The translations under genes were made by a program, and so were the position numbers. Positions 36,840 to 45,836 of a DNA stretch of 64,000 nucleotides are shown here, one piece after another (the first letter of the stretch is position 1; each line of letters starts with the position of its first letter). The stretch is from Chitinophagaceae bacterium. Its GTDB lineage: Bacteria > Bacteroidota > Bacteroidia > Chitinophagales > Chitinophagaceae. The notes under the pieces were generated by a model that was given only the letters and a program-made list of their open reading frames with translations, ran no database searches and was not told the DNA's origin. The DNA lies in NCBI GenBank assembly GCA_019638595.1, contig JAHBTJ010000002.1:305033-369032 (forward strand). The letters are read 5' to 3'.

Positions 36840-36857
36840 GCCGCTTCGCGAAGCGGC
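36840..36857. repeat. 18-bp perfect palindrome
   Basis: GCCGCTTCG and its complement form a perfect palindrome (7-bp stem with CGCG loop) in the gap between mnmE and the GH92 gene. No T-run follows directly. It could be an operator, a weak terminator or a dispersed palindromic repeat. Confidence 0.5.
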
Positions 36858-36892
36858 TGTTAAATAAATTGTTTTATCATATAATGCCTGAT

Positions 36893-39244
36893 ATGAAATG
36901 TTTTTCCCCTGTTAAAGCGTTGCTTTTATTATGCCTTTTTCAAATTCAAACGCTGCATGCCCAGGATATTTTAAAATATGTAGATCCTGATATTGGTACA
37001 GCCCATAGCCGCTGGTTTTTTTATACACCGGCTGCTGTACCGTATGGTATGGCTAAGCTGGCGCCTTCCACTAACGGGCATTACGGCAATCCTTCCGGCT
37101 GGGAAGCGGTTGGATATGATACGCGTCACAATTCTATCGAAGGGTTCGTGCATTTTCATGAATGGCAGATCGGTGGCGTAAATATTATGCCCACTACCGG
37201 AGCCATAAAAGTGAAGCCGGGGAAGCTGGAAGATCCGGATGCGGGTTACAGGTCGCGGTTCGATAAAAAGAACCAGAAGGCTGAACCGGGTTACTATAAA
37301 GTATTACTGGATGATTATAACATTACTGCCGAACTGACTGCAACCAAAAGAGTAGGACTGCACCGGTATACTTTTCCTGAAAGCAAGGAAGCGCATATTA
37401 TACTGGATATAGGTAATAAGCAGGGAGAAAGCAGCGAAGTAACGGATGCGGGCATACGTATGCTCGACGACACTCATTTCGAAGGATTTGTTATAACCTA
37501 TCCTAAGTATGTTTATTTATACGATCCGGAGGGGAAAATAGCCATGTATTTTTATGGCGAGGTGAGCAAAAAGCCGGAAAGTACCGGCTCTTTTACAGCA
37601 GAAGGAATACAGCAAAACAGCTCTTCAGCCTCCGGTAAGGGCGCGGGGTTATTTTTCAACTATGCTACGGCTCAAAATGAAAAGATCGAATTAAAGGTTG
37701 GATTATCTTATACTTCTGTTGCCAATGCGCGGGAAAATTTTAATGCGGAAGCGTTGAACTTACAATTTGATGAGGCCAAAGCTAAGGCCCGGGAACTGTG
37801 GCGTACGGAGCTGGGCAGGATACAGGTGGAGGGAAAGGAGGAAGCCAATAAAAAGAAGTTCTATACCGGACTTTTTCACGCGTTGCTGGGACGGGGAATT
37901 GCCAGTGATGTAAACGGGGCCTATCCTAAACACCGGGCACAGGTGGGGCAGTTGCCGGAATACCGGGGAACAGTAAAGCCGGAATTTATGAACACCGATG
38001 CTATATGGGGCGCGTTCTGGAATATTACCCAGCTATGGGCATTGTCGTATCCCGAATGGTATAACAGTTACGTACATACGCAGTTGCAGATTTATAAAGA
38101 TAAAGGTTGGTTTGGAGACGGGATTGCCAACAGCGAATATGTTTCGGGAGTAGGTACAAATTTTGTAGGATTGGCTATTGCGGCTGCTTACCAGGCCGGT
38201 ATACGCGATTATGATGTTAACCTGGCGTACGAAGCGGTAAAAGCAAATGAAATGGGGTGGAAGGGGCGTAAAGTGGGGTCTGGTAAAATGGATACAAGGG
38301 CTTTTCTAAAGTATGGATATTCACCACATCTTGAAGAAGACAAAACGGATTCAACAGGCTCACGCTTTTCCGCCTCTCATACGTTGGAATACAGCTTTAG
38401 CGCTTTTGCTGCCGCGCAAATGGCAAAATCGTTGGGCAAAGAAAATGATTACCGGCAACTGATTAAATATGCTGATGGCTGGAAACAGGTTTTTAACCCG
38501 GCTAATAAGCTGATGCAACCTAAAAAAGCAGATGGATCGTTTGTTGGCAGGTTTGATCCCTACCAGGCATGGAGGGGTTTCCAGGAAGGCAATGCCATTC
38601 AATACTCCTTTTATGTACCGCACAATCCCGCCGCGCTTATAAAAGCCATTGGCAGGGAACAATTCAATACAAGGCTGGATAGCATTTTTCAAACCTCACA
38701 GCGCGATGGATTTGGAGGCGGTAAGGTAATTGATGCGTTCGCAGGTATTAAATCGCTTTATAACCATGGCAACCAGCCCTGCCTGCATATCAGTTGGTTA
38801 TTTAATTTTTCCGGCAAACCCTGGTTAACACAAAAATGGACGAGAGCGATATGCGATGAATTTTATGGAACAGAGCCTGTGCATGGGTATGGCTATGGAC
38901 AGGATGAGGACCAGGGACAACTGGGATCGTGGTATGTATTAGCAGCGCTGGGCTTGTTTGATGTAAAAGGTTTTACCGACTTACGACCGGTTATTCAGTT
39001 TGGAAGCCCGATATTTGATAAAGCGGTTATTATGCTTGGGAATAAAAAGCTGTTAACTGTAGTAACGAAAAACAATTCCGCGAAGAATGTATATATACAG
39101 TCTGCATCGTGGAATGGAAAGCCTTTGAACGATTGCTGGATGTATCGTGACGAATTGATGAAGGGAGGAAAGCTGGAATTTGTGATGGGTGATCAGCCTG
39201 GCAAAAACTGGGGGATCCAGGTTCCGCCACCTTCGCAGCAATAA
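36893..39244 (+). CDS. GH92-family glycosidase with Gln in the general-acid motif
   Basis: This 783-residue exported protein has a signal peptide (MKCFSPVK..., to HAQ near residue 23) and the GH92 start YVDPDIGT, followed by PYGMAKLAPSTNG. GH92 enzymes are calcium-dependent exo-alpha-mannosidases. The motif usually G-N-E-P-S-H-H, whose Glu is the general acid, reads G-N-Q-P-C-L-H here, with Gln at 628; the downstream motif is D671-E-D-Q-G-Q. Gln at this site is known from a GH92 member that cleaves mannose-1-phospho-6-mannose. Substrate is therefore uncertain. The ATG at 36884 is an alternative start. The FG-GAP gene follows 56 bases downstream. Confidence 0.88.
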   Translation: MKCFSPVKALLLLCLFQIQTLHAQDILKYVDPDIGTAHSRWFFYTPAAVPYGMAKLAPSTNGHYGNPSGWEAVGYDTRHNSIEGFVHFHEWQIGGVNIMPTTGAIKVKPGKLEDPDAGYRSRFDKKNQKAEPGYYKVLLDDYNITAELTATKRVGLHRYTFPESKEAHIILDIGNKQGESSEVTDAGIRMLDDTHFEGFVITYPKYVYLYDPEGKIAMYFYGEVSKKPESTGSFTAEGIQQNSSSASGKGAGLFFNYATAQNEKIELKVGLSYTSVANARENFNAEALNLQFDEAKAKARELWRTELGRIQVEGKEEANKKKFYTGLFHALLGRGIASDVNGAYPKHRAQVGQLPEYRGTVKPEFMNTDAIWGAFWNITQLWALSYPEWYNSYVHTQLQIYKDKGWFGDGIANSEYVSGVGTNFVGLAIAAAYQAGIRDYDVNLAYEAVKANEMGWKGRKVGSGKMDTRAFLKYGYSPHLEEDKTDSTGSRFSASHTLEYSFSAFAAAQMAKSLGKENDYRQLIKYADGWKQVFNPANKLMQPKKADGSFVGRFDPYQAWRGFQEGNAIQYSFYVPHNPAALIKAIGREQFNTRLDSIFQTSQRDGFGGGKVIDAFAGIKSLYNHGNQPCLHISWLFNFSGKPWLTQKWTRAICDEFYGTEPVHGYGYGQDEDQGQLGSWYVLAALGLFDVKGFTDLRPVIQFGSPIFDKAVIMLGNKKLLTVVTKNNSAKNVYIQSASWNGKPLNDCWMYRDELMKGGKLEFVMGDQPGKNWGIQVPPPSQQ

Positions 39245-39300
39245 ACGCGGTTGTAAAATTGAAGCAGCCTGAACGCTTGTAAATAATTAAAACTATCGTT

Positions 39301-40449
39301 ATGCCATCTTTTATTTTTTTTCATTTGCTGTTGCCTTTCATATTTGTAGCGCAACCTGTATTTGAAGAACAGGTAATAGACAATAACATTTCCATCGGAT
39401 ACGGGCTGGCTTTGGGAGATGTGGATGGCGACGGGAAACCCGATATCCTGCTGGCAGATAAAAAGCAGTTTGTATGGTACCGTAATGGCGATTGGAAAAA
39501 ATTTGTGATGGTGGAAAATCTTACCGAGTTTGATAATGTATGTATTGCTGCAAAGGATATAAACGGAGATGGTAAAGTAGAAGTAGCCGTGGGTGCGCAG
39601 TGGAATCCCTCGGAAACAAGCAACGACCAGCAATCGGGGGCTGTATTTTACCTTGTACGCCCGCAGGATCCCACACAATTATGGAAGCCTGTCAGGCTGC
39701 ATCATGAGCCTACTACTCACCGTATGCGTTGGGTACAGTTAAAAAATGGTAAACATTACCTGGTAGTAGCCCCCCTTCATGGCAGGGGTAACCAGGGAGG
39801 CAATGGGGCTGGGGTAAAGTTAATGGCTTACGAATTTCCCAAAGACGTAATGAACCTGTGGAAATTACATGTATTAGACAGCAGCCTCCATCTTACCCAT
39901 AATTTTGATGTTCCGGCCGCACCTGCTCAAAAAGGGCTATATGTAGCATCTAAAGAGGGCGTTAAATTTATTGACGAGGGATTTTCAACAAAAAAATCGG
40001 TCTTGTTGTCTTTGCCCGGCATTAACGGGGCGGGAGAAGTTCGTGTAGGTAAGCTGAGCAATACTGTTTCATTTATAGCAACGGTGGAACCTATGCATGG
40101 TCAGCAAATAGTATTGTATGTTAATAATGGTCAAAATGAGCGGATCGTGCTGGATGACAACGTGAAGGAGGGGCATGCACTGGCAGTGGGCGATTTTTCG
40201 GGAGCGGGCAGAGACCAGGTGGTGGCGGGCTGGAGAAACCCCAATAAAGATGGTAAAGTTGGCGTAAAGCTCTATACCCCCACAGATGCTTCCGGCACAG
40301 GCTGGCAACAGCAATGGATAGACGAAAACGGCATGGCCTGCGAAGATTTGCAGGTAATGGACATGAACGGCGATGGTAAGCCCGATATTATTGCTGCCGG
40401 AAGGGCAACCAAAAATGTAAAAATTTACTGGAACAGGTCACCCCGCTAA
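39301..40449 (+). CDS. Exported FG-GAP/VCBS repeat protein
   Basis: This 382-residue protein has a signal peptide (hydrophobic to about residue 17) and beta-propeller-type repeats with calcium-binding loops: DVDGDGKPD, DINGDGKVE and, near the end, DMNGDGKPD. It probably folds as a beta-propeller outside the cytoplasm and may bind a glycan or protein. Its place next to the GH92 gene suggests a shared role in glycan use (inference). Confidence 0.8.
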   Translation: MPSFIFFHLLLPFIFVAQPVFEEQVIDNNISIGYGLALGDVDGDGKPDILLADKKQFVWYRNGDWKKFVMVENLTEFDNVCIAAKDINGDGKVEVAVGAQWNPSETSNDQQSGAVFYLVRPQDPTQLWKPVRLHHEPTTHRMRWVQLKNGKHYLVVAPLHGRGNQGGNGAGVKLMAYEFPKDVMNLWKLHVLDSSLHLTHNFDVPAAPAQKGLYVASKEGVKFIDEGFSTKKSVLLSLPGINGAGEVRVGKLSNTVSFIATVEPMHGQQIVLYVNNGQNERIVLDDNVKEGHALAVGDFSGAGRDQVVAGWRNPNKDGKVGVKLYTPTDASGTGWQQQWIDENGMACEDLQVMDMNGDGKPDIIAAGRATKNVKIYWNRSPR

Positions 40450-40524
40450 TTGGTAAGCCGGAACAAATACAGCGACAGGCCGCGGGCCTTTGTTATTTAT
40501 ATGCCTCACTCTTTTTGCAGGCTT

Positions 40525-40555
40525 TATCTTTGCATATCATACTTATTTAAAGGAG
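40525..40555 (+). promoter_or_regulatory. -7 element and strong ribosome-binding site of mqnE
   Basis: TATCTTTG at 40525-40532 matches TAnnTTTG; no well-spaced TTTG is found upstream. AAAGGAG at 40549-40555 lies four bases before the ATG. Such a clear Shine-Dalgarno sequence is rare in this window, where most starts lack one. Confidence 0.5.
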
Positions 40556-40559
40556 AAAT

Positions 40560-41750
40560 ATGGATACTAAACAGGCGTCTGTAGAAAAATTATTACAAAA
40601 CCCCTTACTATTACCTGAGCTTCGCAAAATAGGAGAAAAAGTACTGTATAAGGAGCGGCTTTCAGAAGATGATGGAGTGCTGTTGTTTGAAAAAGCCAGC
40701 CTTCCGTTTGCGGGCGCTTTGGCTAACCTGGTACGCGAAAGGTTACATGGCGATGTTACTTACTTCAATCGCAACTTTCATATAGAGCCCACCAATGTTT
40801 GTGTATTCAGTTGTAAGTTCTGTTCTTATTCGAAGTTATATGCCAAGCGGGAGGAAGGATGGGAACTGAGCACAGAACAAATGATGCATATAGTACAGCG
40901 TTACGATAATGAGCCGGTTACCGAAGTGCATATAGTAGGCGGAGTACATCCTAAAATGAATATGCAATTTTTTATGGACCTGATGCGTAAGATAAAGGCT
41001 CACCGCCCGGGCTTACATATTAAAGGATATACGCCGGTGGAGTTGGATTATATGTTCCGCAAAGCAAAGATACCGGCAGAAGAGGGCATGAAGCTGATGC
41101 ACGAAGCGGGGCTCGATTCCCTGCCGGGGGGGGGGGCGGAGATTTTTCACCCGGAAATTCGAAAGCAGATTTGTGATGATAAAGTAGACGCGGAAGGTTG
41201 GTTGCATATTCATGAATCGGCTCATAAATTAGGTATGCATAGCAATGCTACCATGCTTTACGGTCATATAGAGCAATACTGGCACCGCGTTGACCATATG
41301 AAAAGATTGCGCGACCTGCAGGATAAAACCGGTGGCTTTAATACATTCATTCCTCTTAAATTTCGTAACCAGGATAACGAAATGAGCCATGTAGCGGAGT
41401 CTTCTGTAATTGAAGATATGAAGCTGTATGCTGTAGCCAGGTTGTTTATGGATAATTTTCCTCACCTCAAGGCATACTGGCCAATGCTTGGCAGGCAAAA
41501 CGCGCAGCTTACACTTTCGTTTGGCGTAAATGATATTGACGGAACAATAGATGATACCACGAAAATTTATTCCATGGCCGGAAGTGAAGAGCAAAACCCT
41601 TCGATGACAACTGCTGAGCTGGTTACACTTATAAAGCAGGTAAAGCGTAAACCTGTTGAAAGAGATACACTTTATAATGTGGTAAAAGATTACAGTGCTG
41701 TAAATATGGATGAACCGGAAGAATCTGCGGCAGTGGGTTCGGGAGATTAA
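40560..41750 (+). CDS. mqnE: Aminofutalosine synthase MqnE
   Basis: This 396-residue radical SAM enzyme of the futalosine menaquinone pathway has the cluster motif C-x3-C-x2-C in NVCVFSCKFCSY, preceded by NRNFHIEPT, a context typical of MqnE. It adds the adenosyl radical to a chorismate-derived enolpyruvyl benzoate in the cytoplasm. MqnC is a related alternative but less likely. An 11-base G run (41126-41136) encodes the Gly-Gly-Gly of LPGGGAEIF and keeps the frame intact. No other men/mqn gene is nearby. Confidence 0.88.
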   Translation: MDTKQASVEKLLQNPLLLPELRKIGEKVLYKERLSEDDGVLLFEKASLPFAGALANLVRERLHGDVTYFNRNFHIEPTNVCVFSCKFCSYSKLYAKREEGWELSTEQMMHIVQRYDNEPVTEVHIVGGVHPKMNMQFFMDLMRKIKAHRPGLHIKGYTPVELDYMFRKAKIPAEEGMKLMHEAGLDSLPGGGAEIFHPEIRKQICDDKVDAEGWLHIHESAHKLGMHSNATMLYGHIEQYWHRVDHMKRLRDLQDKTGGFNTFIPLKFRNQDNEMSHVAESSVIEDMKLYAVARLFMDNFPHLKAYWPMLGRQNAQLTLSFGVNDIDGTIDDTTKIYSMAGSEEQNPSMTTAELVTLIKQVKRKPVERDTLYNVVKDYSAVNMDEPEESAAVGSGD

Positions 41751-41859
41751 GAGAGAAAGGCCTGTAAAAAAATAAGGCCAGCCCTAGAAAGAGCCAGCCG
41801 TTGCTAACCTATGAAAAACACCAAGTTAAAATTAGGTAAATTATTTCGTAATTAAAAAA

Positions 41860-42273
41860 TCATTTGTTGTTTTCGGGTTCTCGTGTACCTCCCTCCCGGG
41901 CTCTCGCCCGTTTTTGAAGCTCTTTTCGTACCAGTATCCTGAACCTTTCTTCAGATTCAAATACCTGTTGGGCACGGTCGGCGGTCAAAATGGTGGTAAA
42001 TTCCTTCTTATACTTTTTCCTTATGTCAAGAACTCTTTGCTGCCTGTCTAATTCTTCCTTAATGCTGTTATCGGCTGCAACTACTTTCAACTCCTGCCTG
42101 TACTTATTAAAAACGGGCCAAAACTTTTCGGCCTCCTCGGGCTTTAGTTGAAGCTGCTTGGTTATATAGCCAATTTCCAGCGAACGTATCCTTTCTCCTC
42201 TGTTTACTTCCTGCGCGGAGGCAACAACGGTTGCAAATTTAATAAATCCAAAAAGTAAAAAAAGTTTTTTCAC
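41860..42273 (-). CDS. Small exported Spy/CpxP-like protein
   Basis: This 137-residue protein has a signal peptide (MKKLFLLFGF..., to ASA near 20) and a charged helical body (RIRSLEIGYITKQLQLKPEEAEKFWPVFNKY) with features of LTXXQ/Spy-like periplasmic proteins. It ends in an Arg/Glu-rich tail. It is the third gene after an ECF sigma factor and an anti-sigma-like protein, an arrangement common in Bacteroidota, where such a protein may sense envelope state. That role is inferred. Confidence 0.7.
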   Translation of the reverse strand: MKKLFLLFGFIKFATVVASAQEVNRGERIRSLEIGYITKQLQLKPEEAEKFWPVFNKYRQELKVVAADNSIKEELDRQQRVLDIRKKYKKEFTTILTADRAQQVFESEERFRILVRKELQKRARAREGGTREPENNK

Positions 42274-42346
42274 AGAAAATTATTTATTTTTTTAAGTAGG
42301 TATCGCATTGTTGACAGAAAAAGTAAATACAAGTCAATTATACCGG

Positions 42347-43021
42347 CTATAGATCATTGCTTTCATAATTTGCCAGTTCTTCTTCCGGTACGTTTTCCAG
42401 TATGCTGGTAAGCTTCGCGTCATCAACCTTTAGCAAGGCTATATCATAAAAATCGGCATCTGTACTGTCTATTACCTGGTTATATTCATTGGCGGGCAAT
42501 TCACTTAAATAGTCTGCAAGCATTTTTTCAGAAAGCTGAGGCATTTCCAGCCCTTCGGCATGCAGACTTTTTGTATCGGCCAATAATTGATTGTTACCTG
42601 CTGTATGGTTGTTCCATATTAAAAGGGTAGTTATCCCTATAAATCCTGCCACGGCAACCGCTATTGCATATTTTATCCAGGGTTTTACAGCGCCCTGGTT
42701 GATGGAAATAACCTTTGCAGGTTTGCCGGGCTGTTGCTGTAAGGTGTTAACGGTATTTTCTGCCAATTGTCCGAAATATCCATCCGGAGCCTGCAGCGTT
42801 TCCCTGTTTTGTAAGCTTGCCAGTAAAGGAGACAGGGAAAGGATCTCTTCTGCGGCAGGTTGAGAGAAAGTTTGCTCTGCTTCACGGATCAGATCAAGCA
42901 TTTTAGCCGGGAAAGACTCAAAATAGTTTTCGGGCAAATGATAGGGAAGGGTATTGCCTGATGCAGCTAAAGCAGGACTGATTTCGGCCAGCTCTTTCTC
43001 TATATGTTCACTGCGTTTCAT
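42347..43021 (-). CDS. Membrane-anchored anti-sigma-like protein
   Basis: This 224-residue protein has a cytoplasmic N-terminal half (PENYFESFPAKMLDLI near 30-45, repeated in looser form as PDGYFGQLAENTVNTL near 79-94), one membrane helix (about 117-136) and an acidic periplasmic C-terminus. It lies directly after the ECF sigma factor gene (32 bases), where anti-sigma factors usually sit. It lacks an obvious zinc anti-sigma motif, so the role rests on position and topology. Confidence 0.65.
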   Translation of the reverse strand: MKRSEHIEKELAEISPALAASGNTLPYHLPENYFESFPAKMLDLIREAEQTFSQPAAEEILSLSPLLASLQNRETLQAPDGYFGQLAENTVNTLQQQPGKPAKVISINQGAVKPWIKYAIAVAVAGFIGITTLLIWNNHTAGNNQLLADTKSLHAEGLEMPQLSEKMLADYLSELPANEYNQVIDSTDADFYDIALLKVDDAKLTSILENVPEEELANYESNDL

Positions 43022-43053
43022 AAAGTGTTAAGACTACGTTATAGAACTTTGGT

Positions 43054-43608
43054 TTAATGGTTGAGAATAAAGTCTTCTATCTTTTTTACCGCATGATGAT
43101 AACTGGCTTTTAAAGCGCCCTCTGAAGTATCAAGTATTTTGCTCATTTCTTCATAAGGCATTTCGTCATAATATCTTAAATTGAATACAAGTCTTTGCTT
43201 TTCCGGTAGTTGTTGAATGGCAAGTTGTAGTTTCCACTCGGCTTTATTGCTATCAAATCCTTTTTCTGCCTTTAATTGATTGGTAAGGGGATTCTCCTCA
43301 TTATCAATTGATAAAACACTTTTTCGCTTTCGTTGCTCCAGGTAAGTAAGCGATTCGTTGGTAGCTATGCGGTACAACCAGGTATACAGTTGTGAGTCTT
43401 CCCTGAAGTTTTCAAGGCCATTCCATACTTTTATGAAAATGTTTTGTAATACGTCGTTGGCGTCTTCGTGCTGCACAACCATCCTTCTTACATGCCAGTA
43501 AAGCTTTTCCTGGTATTTTTTGATGATAGCCGTAAACGCCTTTTCCTTAGTAGAGGCATTGCGGAATTCCTGTAATAATAGAACATCATCCGGGTGGTTA
43601 ACTGCCAT
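43054..43608 (-). CDS. ECF-type RNA polymerase sigma factor
   Basis: This 184-residue sigma-70 family factor has region 2 (about 33-93, with DANDVLQNIFIKVWNGLENFR and TWLYRIATNESL) and region 4 (about 133-180, LPEKQRLVFNLRYYDEMPYEEM, then SEGALKASYHHAVKKI). Region 3 is absent, which defines the ECF group. It should direct RNA polymerase to stress or envelope genes under control of the downstream membrane protein. Confidence 0.93.
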   Translation of the reverse strand: MAVNHPDDVLLLQEFRNASTKEKAFTAIIKKYQEKLYWHVRRMVVQHEDANDVLQNIFIKVWNGLENFREDSQLYTWLYRIATNESLTYLEQRKRKSVLSIDNEENPLTNQLKAEKGFDSNKAEWKLQLAIQQLPEKQRLVFNLRYYDEMPYEEMSKILDTSEGALKASYHHAVKKIEDFILNH

Positions 43609-43756
43609 ACAAGCCTTATTTTAATCGGCATACAATCTCCATGAAGCGCTACGATAGTGGTTCCATACCGTAGGCAGGATCATTTCCCGGCGGGAAGAAA
43701 CGCGTATGGCGGTTCTCCCGGTCAGGGGGTGATTATAATTTAGGTTGGGTGATAAT

Positions 43757-44713
43757 TTATTTCCGTTTCAGCACTTTTTCTGCGGCTGCTACAATATTGG
43801 GTGTATCCAGCCCATATTTCTTCAGCAAATCCACTGGTTTGCCACTTTCCCCAAAAGTATCGTTGGTGCCCACATACTCAATAGGGATAGGGAAGTGCTT
43901 GGCTGCTACCTGCGCTATGCTGTCGCCCAAGCCACCAATAATATTATGCTCTTCTACCGTTACCGCAGCTTTGGTTTTGCGTATGGAATTTAATACTGCT
44001 TCTTCGTCTAATGGCTTGATAGTGTGAATGTTAATTACTTCAGTGCTGATTCCTTTCTCTTCGAGGATAATGCCGGCTTCAATAGCTTTCCATACCATGT
44101 GCCCGCAGGCAAAAATGGAAATATCCGTTCCTTCCGAAAAATGCTGGGCCTTTCCTATTTCAAATTTTTCATCAGCTTTGGTAAAAATCGGCCATACGGG
44201 TCTGCCAAAACGAAGGTATACCGGTCCTACATGATCCGCTATTGCGATTGTTGCGGCTTTTGTTTGATTATAGTCGCAGGGCACAATTACCGTCATGCCG
44301 GGTAGCATTTTCATCATGCCTATATCTTCCAGTATTTGGTGGGTAGCGCCGTCTTCACCTAAAGTTAACCCTGCGTGCGAGGCGCATATTTTTACATTTT
44401 TGCCTGAGTAGGCTACCGACTGGCGGATCTGATCGTACACACGTCCGGTAGAAAAGTTGGCAAAGGTGGTAGTATAGGGAATTTTACCGCCTATAGTTAA
44501 ACCTGCCGCAATGCCAATCATATTGGCTTCAGCAATTCCGCACTGTACATACCTTTCGGGAAAATCTTTAATAAACGCGTTGAGTTTTAAGGAACCGGCA
44601 AGGTCTGCCGTAAGTGCAACTACATTAGGGTTTGTTTTACCCAGCTCATAAATTCCGTCTCCAAAACCGCTTCTTGTATCTTTTTGTCCGCTTACCTGAA
44701 TATCTTTTAACAT
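43757..44713 (-). CDS. Transketolase, C-terminal half
   Basis: This 318-residue protein covers only the pyrimidine-binding and C-terminal domains of a thiamine diphosphate transketolase: RSGFGDGIYEL, GIAEANMIGIAAGL (with the catalytic Glu), FANFSTGRVYDQIRQSVAYSG and SHAGLTLGEDGATHQ. Split transketolases need an N-terminal subunit that binds the diphosphate. That gene is usually adjacent but is not present in this window; the neighbour upstream is galE, 36 bases away. Confidence 0.88.
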   Translation of the reverse strand: MLKDIQVSGQKDTRSGFGDGIYELGKTNPNVVALTADLAGSLKLNAFIKDFPERYVQCGIAEANMIGIAAGLTIGGKIPYTTTFANFSTGRVYDQIRQSVAYSGKNVKICASHAGLTLGEDGATHQILEDIGMMKMLPGMTVIVPCDYNQTKAATIAIADHVGPVYLRFGRPVWPIFTKADEKFEIGKAQHFSEGTDISIFACGHMVWKAIEAGIILEEKGISTEVINIHTIKPLDEEAVLNSIRKTKAAVTVEEHNIIGGLGDSIAQVAAKHFPIPIEYVGTNDTFGESGKPVDLLKKYGLDTPNIVAAAEKVLKRK

Positions 44714-44749
44714 GATGATGTGCTTAAATTAAAGTGGCAAAATAAAGGA

Positions 44750-45805
44750 TTAATTTAAAGTGATATTTTTTCCTGTAAATAATTTTTCGTCTTCACTCAG
44801 TTTCTGTTCCCATTTCCAGGCAGTTTGAAGTATTTCTTCAAGCGTATAGGCAGGATTCCAGCCCAGCAGGTTTTTAGCTTTGTCGTTATTGGCATAAATA
44901 GCAACCACATCTCCGGGGCGGTTAGGTCCTATCTTGTAATTAAGCGTTACGCCGGTAACCTTTTCGAAAGCTTTTATGGTTTCCAGCACGGTAATGCCAT
45001 TACCCGTACCCAGGTTAAAAATATCCGTTGTGCCTTTCAGCTTTCCGTTTATCAGGTATTGTAAAGCCAGCGTATGCGCATGCGCCAGGTCGCTTACATG
45101 TATAAAATCTCTCAGGCACGAACCATCCCTGGTGGGATACTGATCGCCAAAAACGGTTATCCCCGGCAATTTGCCGATAGCGCTTTGGGTAATTACCGGA
45201 ACAAGATTCTGGGGCTTATCAATCGGTAGTTCCCCGATTAAGCCCAACGGATGAGCGCCGGCAGGATTAAAGTACCGGAGGAGGATAGATTTTCCGCCGG
45301 TAGCCCTGGAAAATTCCGTAATGATCTGTTCGCCCATTTGTTTGGTATAGCCATAGGGCGATTCTGCCTGTTTGGTGGGGGTGGTTTCCGTAACCGGGAT
45401 GCTATCGGGGTTTCCATATACCGTGCAGGAAGAGGAAAATACGAAATAGGGTATATTGAACGACCCTACGCATTTTAAGAGATTGATCAGCGAACTCAGG
45501 TTATTATCAAAATACAGGAGCGGCTTTTCAACCGATTCGCCTACCGCTTTAAAGGCTGCGAAATGAATGATACCTGCAATGTCGGGGTTCTCTTCAAAAA
45601 TGGCGTGGGTATCATTAAAATCACAAAGGTCAACCTTATAATTTTTTACTTTTTTGCCTGTAATTTTTTCTATGCCTTCAAGCAATTGCGTGGAAGACCT
45701 GGAGTTATTATCTACTGATATGATATCAAAGCCGTTTTCTATAAGATCCACAATAGTATGCGAACCTATATACCCGCAACCACCCGTTACCAAAATTTTT
45801 TTCAT
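44750..45805 (-). CDS. galE: UDP-glucose 4-epimerase
   Basis: This 351-residue short-chain dehydrogenase-type enzyme interconverts UDP-glucose and UDP-galactose. It has the NAD motif GGCGYIGSH near the N-terminus, the catalytic S-x-x-Y-x3-K set (SSCTVYG region and YGYTKQMGEQ), and NPAGAHPLGLIGE. It lies between rfbA (31 bases upstream) and the transketolase half, forming a sugar-nucleotide unit. Confidence 0.92.
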   Translation of the reverse strand: MKKILVTGGCGYIGSHTIVDLIENGFDIISVDNNSRSSTQLLEGIEKITGKKVKNYKVDLCDFNDTHAIFEENPDIAGIIHFAAFKAVGESVEKPLLYFDNNLSSLINLLKCVGSFNIPYFVFSSSCTVYGNPDSIPVTETTPTKQAESPYGYTKQMGEQIITEFSRATGGKSILLRYFNPAGAHPLGLIGELPIDKPQNLVPVITQSAIGKLPGITVFGDQYPTRDGSCLRDFIHVSDLAHAHTLALQYLINGKLKGTTDIFNLGTGNGITVLETIKAFEKVTGVTLNYKIGPNRPGDVVAIYANNDKAKNLLGWNPAYTLEEILQTAWKWEQKLSEDEKLFTGKNITLN

Positions 45806-45836
45806 TCTATTGCTTTGTAAAATATTAAAATTATGC

